Assembly: GCF_964204645.1 (NCBI RefSeq)
Contig: NC_134028.1
Location: 6,675,001-6,739,000 of the forward strand
Length of the DNA stretch: 64,000 bases
Direction: 5' to 3'
Origin: Tubulanus polymorphus
Lineage: Eukaryota > Nemertea > Palaeonemertea > Tubulaniformes > Tubulanidae
How positions within the stretch are numbered: position 1 is the first letter of the stretch; every line of letters starts with the position of its first letter. Below, piece by piece: positions 35,356-48,200 of this stretch. A model generated the notes under the pieces. The model was given only the letters and a program-made list of their open reading frames with translations, was not told the DNA's origin and made no database searches. Both the position numbers and the translations under genes were made by a program.

Positions 35356-38300
35356 TTTTGGGCTCAGATTCATATACGGTCAACTCTTGGTTATCCGCCC
35401 TCCGCGTATCTACCTCGTCCCGAATTAATCAGTGCTTTCAGCTTCCAATTGTCTGCCGAATTCTATATCAGCCCATTCGCCACACAATTTTCTGAACATA
35501 TCTTATGATGATGGTTCTTTTTTGTTTAATTATCCGCCATCGAATATATTTATTGGCAACAATTGCTTTAAATATATTACAGTGATACTGTTGTTTGTAA
35601 TCAACTCCAGATGTTGTCCTCCAACTGATCCCCCATGTGAATATTTTGACTACAGGGACTACCAGTACTAAACTCTCAGAGTACAATTGATGAATATTTT
35701 AGATAACAGAACAAACCGGTCACTACTTTTCATAAAAGGCGGAGTTCAATAAAACAGTTCACGTGTTTATAGTAAACGGCTTAATGATAACTATGAATAC
35801 ATTGAATAAAATGCAAAGTTCTTAAATTCACTTATCTACGAGCCTTGATGATCCACCAAAATTGCAAAGGTTCCGATAGTGGCGGATATCCAGGAGTTGA
35901 CTGTACTGGGGTATACTTTGAATGATTCAATTGTCTGCTATTTCCACGGTTAAAGATTGTTAGGCTACTGACTGTATTAAGCAACAAAGGGAAATATTTA
36001 AGAGCCAGTCTATGATTCTGGGTTCTGCTTTAATGTAAAATCATCTCGAAACGTGACTCAGTTTAAGTAAGGTTTACTGTGACGTATTATACAAATTGGT
36101 ATAGGGTTATTTTTATCATTTACCGGTATTGATTATTTAAAATTGATCGAATCGTACTCGGCTCCTAGAAATAGCGATAACCAGAGTACCGGGGCAGTCT
36201 TGTTTTATATGCGATCATCGGATTCCAGAGTTGCTCGTATGTGTCAAACCATAACCCTGTGTATAACAATTACGGAGTTCTATCAAAAAAGCTGAATACG
36301 CCGACCTTCGATTCCGCCGTCATTCGCTTAATGATCTCTTGATTTGAAACATTCTTTATGCGAAATATACGAAAAATTGTGCTTTTCGCCGTTTGTCTGA
36401 ATATATGTTTGCATGTTGAAAAAGTATGCTGAAGTCTCTAATGCTGTGCGTTAAACTTATCTTTGATGCGTTAAACTTATCTTTAATGCATCTCATGATT
36501 TTTATTTTCGTGCGAATTCGATCTATATGACTTTTTATAATTAATTTATTGTGCATGTATGGTATGTTCCGATCAAATTTCGAAAAAATGTTGTGTGATT
36601 TTAATATGTGATTTTTGAAATATTTTCAATTTCGAATTTAAACGAATGCACGGTTATATTTTCTAGTCTGCGTCCACGAAGAAGCTACGATGTTTCGATC
36701 TTGCCTAAAATGATAATTTTTAGGAACTGCCCATTTCTCAAAGTCCCTACCTTTGGCATTTTAATCGCTGTGTACATATCTCGATACAATTTTGCCAGTA
36801 ATAGAAATTATTCAGTGCTCGGTACAGTCGAAGGCTGTTACATGAAGTCTGTTGTATATGAGTAATGGGATAGTGTTTTTACTTGGCTTCTGATACAGAA
36901 CTTCATACACACCCTAAATTCCTATCGTCGCAAAAATTGTAGGCGCTTCGTAGAAAGAAATATGGTCCAAACTTAATCTATGCATTTTGTAGTACCGGTT
37001 TATTGTCGGTGACATTTCAACGAAAATTACAATAGGCCACAAATATGAAATAAGACCAAATGACACTGCACTGTCCAACTATCCAATAATAAATACAATC
37101 AATTTGTAAATAATGTTAATTTTGAATGAAATACGAATGGTCTGAATGTTTTTTCTGTAGATTTAGTGTTTGTTGGTAGCAATTGTTTTCTGTTTGTAGA
37201 ATATTGTTGTAGTCAATGAGATTGCCTTATAATATGTTAGTGTTGAAATGAGTTACGATTAACAGGGTTTTAATGTGTTAGTCACTTTCAACCCGGTTTT
37301 TGGTTTTAAGCGATGATCTAGTTTCTACGTTGATAGAGTTTGCGTTGATGGCTCAGTCAGATGTCAAGTTGATCGATTTTCTCAGGGTTAAGTTGGTTGA
37401 CGTGACCTATTCTGATGACAGAACTGAATCTGGAATTGTGACGAAGAGAATTCCTGTATTTTCTATCGCAGAAATAGTCATTAACATTTTGACATTTAGA
37501 AAAACAATTGCCATGTTATATAACTGCATCAAGAACAATCTGTTCAATTTGACTATGCAAAAATATAGGAATAGAAGAAATCAGTTGATTGGATAACAGT
37601 TATAACTGTTTTGATTGGTTACTCCGCTGCCATGCAGCGAACATGACCGGCCATTATATGACCAATGAGAAGCAAGAAATCTCAGAGGAGCTCGCCAGAT
37701 TATAAAAAAGCATATGTTACAGCTGTAATTTAACAATGAAGACTTTTAAAAAGCGATATCACAAAAAAGTTAATGTTATTAGAGGAAGGCATTTTTTTGG
37801 GTACTGTTGAAGAACTAATGTTGTTCGTTCTCACAGTTTGTATAGGATCAAACAACAATGATTTGTGAGATTCTTTGTACATCGTTTATGTATGTGCTTC
37901 TCAAATCAAACTTAATGTAAAAATTGTAAATATGGAATGAAAATAAAATTGTTTATAGTATTTATTTCACATGATGAGAGTTGGTTCTAATTAACAGTTG
38001 ATCTTTAAAGGATTTGACTACTGACGTGAATCATTCTGCAGCCTGGAACCACCGCATCTAATGTGTACTGTTTAAAATCTGCCATTTTCAATTACCCGGT
38101 AAGAATTTTGGATGAAATAGTGATAAAGCATTAAATGTGTGAAGGGGTGGGTGTAGGCAGCAAATCGATACCTGTATTAGTTCAGGTACCAGAAATACTG
38201 ACTTCGAAGATGGATGTTTCTGCAGTAGCCAGCGTTCAAATCCTTGTATTGAACACGAGATTTAATCCACATGGTTATCTTTGAAACCCGATGTGGGCGT

Positions 38301-39324
38301 GCAGCGATTCCATGTGTATTACGTTTATAAATACAGCAAGGCATGCGCACTGCGAAAAAAAAGGCGGAACCTTGTGAAAAAAATTGTTAATGTTAATGCA
38401 ATGATCAACACTTAACGTCACAATTCATGACAATTAGGAATGCTGACAACTTTTCAGATAACAAGTTGAAGTTAGCAAGTAGCACTTCAGCACTTATTGA
38501 CATTTTTGTGAAAATTAAGCACGAATCAGGGTTTTAACAAAGCTTTTCCAGATCGGTTATATAGCACTTAATAGACCTGCTACAAACCATGTTCTTCCTT
38601 AATTTTCCATACCAATGATGTCCGCCAGGAGTCATCATTTGGCTGGTGAATCGGCATTCTTGACTTCTTACCTTGACAAACAGCAGCCTTATGGTTGATT
38701 ACATGTAGACTGTGCTACACAAGATTCAATCCTTATAGATTAGGCTTCGGCAGGTGTGGATTCAGGCAGGGATTCCAGGGTGTATGGAATCTCCCTTTGA
38801 GAAAAAGTAAAGGTGATAAAGTTAAGAGTTTCTAATTAAACTGATCAGTTTCCATTGCACATACATACAAATAAAACTAAACAATGTCATTTTGAAGAAA
38901 TCAGTTAAGAAACTCCTAAGTGGGTAATTAATAGAGTATTACTGGTAAATCCTTACACAGGAAAACTCACCAGGAGGCTTCTATTTTTCAAACATTCTGG
39001 GAGAAATTCCTAACGTGATAAAAATTACCCGGTAATCTAATTTTCCTGCTTCATGCCTGAACCAATCGTAACAAATTATGAAAATATTCTTTTTATGTAC
39101 ATTCCAATATTTATTGTTTCTAATACGCAGGGGATAAATTACAGTTAATACAGTCGACAGAAATATCATATTTACAATAACAATTTACAACTTATGCCGT
39201 AAATAGTCACTTTCATTAAAATCTAAAACCTTCAAGAGCTCTGTACATGTATTCCCAACACGTTTTTTGAACTGGTACAAGTATATCAAATGTTAATTTA
39301 CAATAAGCAAATTTTACAAATACT
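35356..39324. other. Intergenic, convergent gene ends
   Basis: SLC25A19 (+) and the SRRM2-like gene (-) both end toward this 4-kb AT-rich stretch. The small frames in it (for example 37300-37596) have no recognisable content. Confidence 0.4.
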
Positions 39325-39595
39325 TTCATAGGGTCCCTACAGATCTGTTATTCATGGATATAAGGCATTTCCCAAATTTCGAGGTTTCTAATCTTGTAAC
39401 CGCTTAATTGGTCAAAAAATAAAAATCCTGGTCCCTATTGAACAACTACAAACTAGACAATTATTTCTATTGCCTATTTCTCAAAATTGAAGGAGTTTAA
39501 AAGGACTTTTGGGCATTTTGCTCAATTCAAGCACCTTTAAAAGCATTTTCCGTTTTGAAGGCGTTTTTAAAGAATCAACGAGTTGTAGGGACCCT
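39325..39595. mobile_element. MITE with GGGTCCCTACA ends
   Basis: Left AGGGTCCCTACAGATC and right GTTGTAGGGACCCT are imperfect inverted ends of a type common among hAT MITEs. Just downstream of the SRRM2-like gene. Confidence 0.5.
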
Positions 39596-39663
39596 GTTTC
39601 AAATCTAAACATTTTTCTACGAATTTATACAAAAAATGCTCTTCATCGTTTCAATAAATGTCT

Positions 39664-39669
39664 TTTATT
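39664..39669 (-). promoter_or_regulatory. Poly(A) signal of the SRRM2-like gene
   Basis: AATAAA on the minus strand, about 100 bases beyond the stop codon at 39768-39770. Confidence 0.6.
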
Positions 39670-39767
39670 TTGAATCGATCAGTTTTTTTCTTGTTTTTTA
39701 CGCAGCGGACTGAAATATCGGTTTATCTCGCGGAATGTTCAGCCGCATTTCCGAAGTCGTTTCGTGA

Positions 39768-40844
39768 TTAATCGATTGGAAAGTCGTCGTCTCGGCTTCG
39801 CTTGTGTCTCTTCTTATCTTTTTTCTTGTGTCTGGGCGGGGGCGACGTGCTACGAGATCGCGACCGATCTTCGCCGCCGGGTTTGTTATCGCTGTGCCGA
39901 CGATCCCTCGACGACGTCGTCGCGTTGCTACGTTGTTTTTTATACGGCGACTCCGAACGAGACCGCGAGCGATGATGGTCTCGTTTACGCGACTTATGCT
40001 TCGGCTGCGGCGACTCGCTACGCGACCGATGAACTCTACGCGACTGCTGCTTGTGTTTCGGCGACTCGCTTCGCGACCGACGATGCTCGGATCGGTGTTT
40101 TGAATGGCCGCGTCTACGCGACGTCGGCGACTTACTTTTCGATCGTTTTTCGCCGCGTTTTTTCGGCGACCGACTTCGCGAGCGTCTGTCGCTGCCTCGT
40201 TTTGTCAGCGGCGGCGACTGCGAAGTTGTTTTCTTGCGCTTCTTTTTCTTTTCGTTATCGCGTGATTTCTTGCTCCGCCTCGGTTCCGGAGATGACGACG
40301 ACGAACTGCTGCGGACTATATCATATGCTTTCTGCTCGGCAGCGGCCTTCGCGGCCGCTTCCGCTTCTTTCGTTTTGCGATTCGGATCGAACGAACTTCC
40401 GTCGACGTAGAAACTGCTCAAACCGAACGCTTGCCGCAGTAAGTCGTTCTTTTCTTGGTTCGCCTCAGCGATCTGATGCGTCGCTTTGGCGACCGGCCGG
40501 CCGAAATCATCTTTGTCGATGTTCGACCCGTCGGCCACGCCCTCTTTCTCGGTCAACATTTTACGAAACAACGCGACCTTTTCGTCGATTTCGTCGGCGT
40601 CGTAGCCCTGTTCTTCCATCAATTCTTCCATTTCAACGCATTTCAGTTCGACTTTGCGTTTGCGCTCGTGTTCCAAGATTTCGACGTTCGGTTTTTTGTT
40701 GAGCACCTGATCGAGTTTTTTGAGATCGTCCTCTGATTTGAAGTCGCGGTGGTCTTTATGATGACGTATTTGCGACATGTTACGTTGAACGTAGCCGTTT
40801 GTGCCGCTCCCCCGAGCTGTCTCTAAACCAATACCATTGTACAT
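39768..40844 (-). CDS. SRRM2: SRRM2/RSR-2/Cwc21-type splicing factor (intronless coding region)
   Basis: 358 residues. The N-terminus MYNGIGLETARGSGTNGYVQ followed by ILEHERKRKVELKCVEMEELMEEQGYD (about residues 55-80) is the cwf21 domain that binds the U5 Prp8/Snu114 region of the spliceosome. The motif AFGLSSFYVDGSSFDPNR (about 140-157) is also conserved in SRRM2. The rest is a low-complexity RS domain (RSRSESP, SRSRSPKKR repeats) ending DDDFPID. The protein is far shorter than vertebrate SRRM2 but similar in size to nematode and yeast relatives. No intron interrupts the coding frame. A likely 3' splice site (TTTTTTGCAG) precedes the exon at 40878, 34 bases before the ATG, suggesting a 5' UTR intron. 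The long plus-strand frames here are only shadows. Confidence 0.9.
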   Translation of the reverse strand: MYNGIGLETARGSGTNGYVQRNMSQIRHHKDHRDFKSEDDLKKLDQVLNKKPNVEILEHERKRKVELKCVEMEELMEEQGYDADEIDEKVALFRKMLTEKEGVADGSNIDKDDFGRPVAKATHQIAEANQEKNDLLRQAFGLSSFYVDGSSFDPNRKTKEAEAAAKAAAEQKAYDIVRSSSSSSSPEPRRSKKSRDNEKKKKRKKTTSQSPPLTKRGSDRRSRSRSPKKRGEKRSKSKSPTSRRRGHSKHRSEHRRSRSESPKHKQQSRRVHRSRSESPQPKHKSRKRDHHRSRSRSESPYKKQRSNATTSSRDRRHSDNKPGGEDRSRSRSTSPPPRHKKKDKKRHKRSRDDDFPID

Positions 40845-40878
40845 TGTGTTGCTCTGTCTTTTACTTGCACTTCACCAC

Positions 40879-41929
40879 CTGCAAAAAATACATATCAAAT
40901 AATCACCGATTCCCGTTAAGATGTCACCCCTTGAAAAAGCCTTATTTCATGAGATGACTACGATGTAAGATGAAGCATCGTAGAAAATGCTACAAATCGT
41001 CGGCTAGGGCACTAGACTGCAGCAGTCAGTGCAAGGGCATAGTAGCGGGTGGGTTCAAATCCTGATTTTTCACGTTCATGATTTCTAGAATCTCCAGCAC
41101 CTTTGGCGTGCATTCGCAATATAACCAATCAGAATGACCAGGCATTTAATACATGTCCGCTGCAACAGTGCCACTATGAATACGGTCTTACTGCAGTTTT
41201 GGTCACCTTTCCACTGTGCCTGTGGAGCTAATTAGTGTTATTAAAGAATAGTGTTATATGGTTGGGTTAGGTATAACCATTAAGGTCACTCCAAAAAGTG
41301 AGTCCCAATTCTTCAAATATCGCACTTTTTGTATGATCTCTGAGTAGAGGATCAAGAGTAGACTGCATTTGATTTGAATTGAATTGAACTGCATCTCGCA
41401 TTGAAAGAAATAACCGTCCTTTTATTTTCGATCGAGTGGTGGCAAAAAAGATAAAACATTCAAAGTACAGCCCGCACTACTATATGAAACAATGACAACG
41501 TGAAAAATACCAACCAAATTCCCGATTCAAAACAAGCAAAAATTTTCAGCCATGCAAATAAAAACGAATGCAATTAGTGAAGATGTTGAATGTCATGAAT
41601 TACATGATGTCAGCGATGATAAAATGGTGTTCGAATCCCATAAATTCACGGGTCTGATGCAAAATTATTTAAACATTTTTTTAAATACCCCAGCATCTTT
41701 GGTTATATGAATAAAAGCTTTTTTCATATAGAGTAGCTACTGGGGCCAAAAAAAAATTCCCGGTGGATATATTTCGTTGAAGTAGGTCTATATACAAATT
41801 TTTTAACTCTCGAAGAGTTTTCCTTTCGTTTTTAACCTTTTTTAGTGAAAAATTTTTTTCCACCAGTTCTAGGTTTATACCATCGTTTCTCTAGAAGCTC
41901 TTACCGTAATTAACTAGCTTATCAGTTAA
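40879..41929. other. Divergent region between the SRRM2-like and VWC genes
   Basis: Probably holds the 5' UTR intron and promoter of the minus-strand gene. A tRNA-like stretch with GGGTTCAAATCCTG lies at about 41003-41070. Confidence 0.35.
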
Positions 41930-42248
41930 TTAGCTGATTAGTTTTCAATTCCGCCACCAGGGGAGCGGTAACCACTCCCGTTTGACAGGTGTGCAGCGGC
42001 TCACAATCGCTGTGTGATAGACCGGGTAAGTTTGAATAGAGCGCATTGACGCTTACCAAATATATTCATAGGCTTTTTGTTCGGTCACCGTTATTCCTAT
42101 CGAATCTCTTTTTACAGGGTGTGGACTGTCCATTCATTATTGAGGATTTATAGATTGCGGTAGTTAGTGCATGATGGCTTTGAGAATTGATACCTTCTTA
42201 TAGTTTTTGGTATCGAGAAGCAACTTTTCTCTCAAATCTAATACAAAG
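41930..42248 (+). promoter_or_regulatory. Probable promoter / 5' UTR region of the VWC gene
   Basis: The sequence leading to the signal-peptide exon has a possible non-coding exon end (ACCGGGTAAGTT, near 42020) and a possible acceptor (TTTTTACAG, near 42117), which would make a short 5' UTR intron. There is no direct proof. Confidence 0.25.
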
Positions 42249-45200
42249 ATGAAGAGGATTGTATTATTATTGTTTATCGTGATCTTGACCTGTTTCACGC
42301 AATTTGTCGAAGGTAAGAAAACATTTCGCAGTTTTTATATAGATCTATTTTTTATTTATGTTTTGAAAAATGTTTTCCATTAGGAAAGTCGTTTCATTGA
42401 TCCTCGATGCGGACCTATCATTAATGCGGGGTCAAACACAATTGAATTTCAAGGAAACCGCTTATAGCGTCCAACAATAGTTTCTAAATGTTGAATTAAG
42501 GTGAACCTGTTTTCCGAAAAGAAATCATAGAATGAGTTAGTTTTCATTTCATCCACAAAGAAAGGAAAAAATTGTGACAGATTTTTTTCTTGAAATTGTA
42601 GACCCCTATTGAGTTATGATTAACTTGAATCTACTCAAATTCAAAATCTATTTATATAGTGGTGATATTTCAAACAATAATGAGCTTTGAAATAAAATAG
42701 TGGAAAAGCTATTTTGATGTCTACACAAACTTAAAAATGAAAGTTAGATATCAATTATAGGCATGTTTCTTTATTTACAGGGTTTTGTATTCACAATGGA
42801 CATAAATATAGGGTAAGTACAGGGTGTTCCTTAATAACACTTTTCCAGATTTTCATGACCATGATAAATATACAAATTCTATAAACCAATGAAAAGGATA
42901 AAACTCTTAGCCACAATTTAGCGAATAAACAGTTTATTCAGTTAATGTAATACCTCCCTTTTTTCAAGATTTTTAATTGCTCAAATGTCTACTGGAGGTT
43001 AGCCCCATTAGGGGTTATATTATCTAGTTTAATGAGTCTATAGTCTGCTCTGTGTAATAGATACTCCAGGGGTCTGGTTCTTGTTAGTGCTTAAATATCT
43101 TTTGCTCCCATATTCTGATCCGCTTGTCATTAACTTAATCAATTAGGCATTAACTAGTCCATTTGAAAGATCTTCAACTAGGCCTATGCAGTTTTCTTTG
43201 CACCATCATATTTTCAATCACCAAATGTTTTGACACGAAAATAGTTTAATAGTTAATTTCAAGTCTTAGAAGTCGGATTCATTTCCTTATTGATGATGTA
43301 AATAAAGTGTAGTTTTCAAGGTTGATAAAAATCATCGCGATGATAAAAAGATGATGGAAAATTGAATGAAAGGGGGTAAGGAGGTTAAGAGGATATAAGC
43401 TACTTAGTAGCCTATAATAAGACATCGAAGTACTGATTAAAGTCGTTACTATTATCATGCCCAAATGCAAATATAGGCCTATGACTAAAACTAGAAGATG
43501 AAATTATTGCCTATTACAACTTTTTCTACAAACTCGGGTCAAAATTGAATAACTTTCTTCAATTTGACTTTGTTATCTGGTACATAGGTAGGCATATACA
43601 GAAATAAATGTGGCTTTTATTCCCTTATAACCTGTGTGGAAGTTTCGAAATTTCACATATCAATAAATAATCATCATTTGTTGACTGTTGTCCGCTTGTT
43701 TGCTTTGATGAAGTGATTATTATCGAGTTGAATTCACTTGTTCAGTGGATCTTTGATTGTGAATTCCCATGTTACTTTGACAGGTGATAATATATTGTGT
43801 CTGTACGACATGACACAATTCCTTAGTTTTCATAAAGCGATATTTACTTTGTGCCCAGTATCTCAACACAATTGCCACATAAAGCACGCGTTAATTGCTT
43901 GCTTGGTTCGGGTCTAATCGCAATATTTCTTAATCATGAACGACGGCAACTTGCTGTTCCTCAGAAATTGCCAACCTATTGTAGGCAGATTTTAGAACTT
44001 ATTAGATTATAGAACTTATATGATATTTTCTAATTCAAACTGTACAAAAATCTTAATGCTCACGATATTCTTATGTAATACCGTCCATAGAATATAAATA
44101 AATTGAAAATATATCAATATTATTGAATTGACCTTCAGATTGTATCTATTTGCAGTCCATTTAAATGGTAGGGGACTTTTATACCTACTTTGAAGAATCA
44201 GGGATTTTTACCACTAACCGAAAAAACCTCGGTCAGGTTTTATAGACTGGTATTATCTTTAACCCAGGGAGGGGACTCAACTCATTTTCAATTGAGTTAG
44301 CCCTCGGGTTAAAGGTAATGCCAGTCTATAAAACCGGTTCCTGGTGATCAAATTTTCTAAAAAGAACTAATTAACATCTAAGTTCAGTATTTATACTAAT
44401 TTCTAATCTAGATTCTTTCAATGAGGTTTGAGCCAGGAATTAAGTGAAAAAAAGAAAGGTATTTTCGTTAAAAAGGTAGATTAACCAGTGACCTCAGCGT
44501 TACCCAGGCACTATTGATGTTGTCAGCGTGTTCATCCCCGAGTGCTGCTCTGAATGAAAAATGACAAATTTCTATCCACTTAAAGAAAATCGATGTTTTG
44601 TAAAAGCCGGTTTCTTTGGTGGCGACATCGAAATAAAAACCACATGTAAAAAGTTCAAGTGTAATTCACTATAGTAATGAGAGTGATATTGAATGTGGAC
44701 ATTAGAAGCATGCCCTATTACCCTCCTATTCAATATGCGGGATATATTTCAAACTATTCATGTCGGCCACATTTCTAATTTCTATAGGCCTGATTTGTAA
44801 TCGGGGATGAAGCTAGAAATTTGTGATGCCTCTGAAGGAAGAAACTCATTTCAGAGAAAAGAAGAAAATCAAAAACCATCTCGGGGTGATATTTTGGGGT
44901 CTTAGGTTTATGGGTCTTAGGTTATGTATATTATAAGGGGCCTCAGGTCTTAGGTTTAGGGGGTATTAGGTTTAGTGACCACCCAACCATCTCTTGAATC
45001 ACTTAGTAAAGATGAAATGTCGACTTGATTCTGCTTAGTTCAGTTTGTCAGATGAAAGCGCTAGTTTTTTTCTTGACTCATTTGTGAAATTGACCCGGTC
45101 GGTCATGAGTTAACTTAAAAATCTAAGTGATATACGTCGATGGTTAGATTTAAGTCAAAGTTAATTGAACTGTGTGCCGGTTGTTCTAGAACTGTCTGAT

Positions 45201-48200
45201 GGGAAAAAGTTGAACTTGGATTTACCTCGAAATTCGAATTCTTCTGAAAGTTGTTCTACCGTGTATATGCCGACAACGACGTTTTGCTTGAGCAAATAGT
45301 CGGCCGGTTTGAGAAAATGTTTCTTCCTATCGTTAGGCCTATATGATAGCGCAATGTCCAAGAGTTGTCTAATAAACAAAGATAAAAACAAGTTGATTTC
45401 GTATTTGACAATATTTATAACTGATTGATGTTTGATAGATGACCCGCCACTAACCTTTTAGTGTCTTCAGTAGATCACGTCTTGCGGTTACTCTCGTACC
45501 CTCGTCAATTAAGATTACTTATTAAGATTATGAATAAGATTCCGAGTTGTAACTTGTAGTAATTATTATCTAGACATAAAGACTACATGTATCTGCTACT
45601 GAAACCGACAAAGAATTCAAGTGATGTGACTCGATTTTCAAAAGATTTTGAAATAATTCACGAAACAGAGGTGACATGAATGAAATTTGGTACTTTAATG
45701 TATATGGTAGTTATAAGTCAATCAGCCAAATGGCGCCATCATTATGATTTAGATTCTGCCATCTGGTAGGCTTCATTTTGTTACTTTTACATGGGCGTCA
45801 CCAGGGGGTTAGGGGTAGTGACTGACCCCCTTTCGATGATAATAATACTGATAATTTACAAACAGAAAAGTTCTACTTATGAGGTCCAAATTTTATTTCA
45901 TTGGATTCAAACCTAAAAGAACTGCTAAACTGTTTGGAAAATGCATCGATTTCAAAATTTTCTTGGGGGAAGACCCTGAAACACCTTTGGTTCGCGCCTT
46001 TGGCAGACGTGTTTTGGCTATTGCCGATTTCGACCTCCCCGCATAAAAATTCCTGCTGGTGACGCCCATGTTTCAAAATCATGGAAAGATGAATATATAA
46101 ATTTATCATGTGACAAGTTTGAAGTGTGTTAATAATAGGACTCCGGTGTCCTATTACTAGCACTCGAAATCTTAATTAATGCACATATGCGACTACCGGC
46201 CACAATGGCTGAGAGATCGGGGTAGGTTTCTGTTTTCATATATATATATATATTTCTGGATGACGGCGGAAAAACGATGAAGGCAAATATTTGATGAGCG
46301 TAGAAACACACTCGATCGAAATGCTCAATCTCTCCACCGCGAACCACACGTCAATTCCCTTCTCATATTTACATATGTACCGAAATGAGTTGGGAGATTC
46401 GGCGTTGAACGAGTTTTTCTATGACAGCGGGACTTCGAGATTAATTAGAACTCATACGGTTTCCATTCCTAGAAGTCCTACAATAAACTCTAAACCCTGG
46501 GTTGAATGAATGGAACACTCTCATGGTTATTTTCGCGTTATTTTGCGATAGTGGAGCTGGTGGGAATTATGTCGTGAATTGTATTTTATGAGGACGATTT
46601 CGATGTACTACAGCAGGGTACCACTGGTTCAATGACTCGCTGTTTGCCTTTCGAAAATTCGTGATTTACTGTTTTATTAGCGGCAATCTTGTTATGATAT
46701 ATTCATCGGGGTCGTACCCTCCCTAATTATCAGAATTGCGATTGTTGCTAATTTCATGAACTGTAGAACTTAGTCATTTCATTCACGCCTCACGACGGTC
46801 TCTTAGAGACAGAGAGAGAGTCTGAAATGTTGCGTCTTTTGATTTCAATTTTTGATGAATAAAATTTGTTTTAATCTTTTAGATTAAGTATATAGTCGGT
46901 TTTAAACTGATTATAATATTCTGCATGGCTAAGCTGGTATATGGAAAAAATGTCCCAGGGAAAAAGTATCCCCAGAAAAATGTCCCAATCTATCATTACT
47001 AACTTGGTAATGTAGTTAATTTCACATCATAATAACACCGGAGAACAAACTTGGTAATACATTTCAATTACAGTTGATAACAAATAATAACTCTACTTTG
47101 GTAAACTATTAAACTGTAGTAGACAAAATCCCACAATAAAAGTCGAGATATGAGTCTGCAATGTTCAAGCGCCTACTGATGGTGCTCATCAAATGAGAAC
47201 CATATGACAATTAAAAATCATTTCCACTCTTAGAAATATCGATCATAATATTATGAGAACCTTGAAGTGTATAGGAGGGGTATAGGTTCAAGCTTAGGTG
47301 ATATAGGATGATACTAAGTAGTGTCTCTAGAAATCCAATGGCCTCTTATGAGGTCAATGACGGCAGTTATTTCGAATTTGAATATATATTTTACCTTTTA
47401 CAGGGGCGCCATCATAGGGGGTGGCCCGAAGGGTGCGACTGACCCCCTCATCTTTTTAAAACCAAGTTCCGCATCTTTTTAGTTCCAAATTTTGGGTTTT
47501 TTTTCCATATTCCGGAAATTTCATAAATATTTTGCCTTAAAAGGTCACAAAAGCGTCCCTCTCAAGGTTCGAAATTCCAGAAATTAGGACTAAGAACATT
47601 CAGCAATTTCAAGTATTCAGAAATGCTTGTTTGCCATCGGCAGATATGATGCAAAGTTTGGATTATAAGTCCGCTTGTATTAATTCTGACCCCCTTTAAA
47701 AAAGCAAAATACCCTTGATTTATTGAAAATTAGATATCTGTGTTGTATGCCATTTCTGTGTTGTATGGGGTCACTACTGACTGTATGAATCATGTATATA
47801 TATGAATATGAATATGAAATATGCCAACATTATCAAATTAAACATGAAATCGCTATTAAAACTTACCTGTAATTGATGTGGAATAGTTTGTTTAAGTACA
47901 TATTATCAGGGTTCGTCCAGTGCAAGTTAATACTCTCAAGGGCTCTGTAATTTGTCTATAGATAAGTGTGAGATGATTGTTTAAATCTGATATTATATTG
48001 TTCTGTAAATTGATAAGAACCGATTATACTGGATTTCTGCAGGTATCGTAGCCAGCCATGTCTTTGGGGGCTTCGATTTTGATGAAAGTGGAAATGTTTG
48101 TAAGGTGCTCATGCCGGGTCCTGGGAGCACTGCCGCAAAAAAGTTTTGAAAATTAGAAGCAAAGAGAAGCAATTCTACAACTTCTATCATAATTGAGGTA

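Noticed and set aside
37300-37596. 98-codon plus-strand frame
   Set aside because: It begins at TTG, has no recognisable motif, no splice context and AT-rich codon use; likely chance.
39764-40736. Long plus-strand open frames (up to 312 codons)
   Set aside because: They are antisense shadows of the SRRM2-like gene, whose RS repeats keep several frames open.
47993-48190. 65-codon minus-strand frame with splice-like edges
   Set aside because: It looked like a possible exon but has no recognised motif and lies among GACCCCC-type repeat debris.
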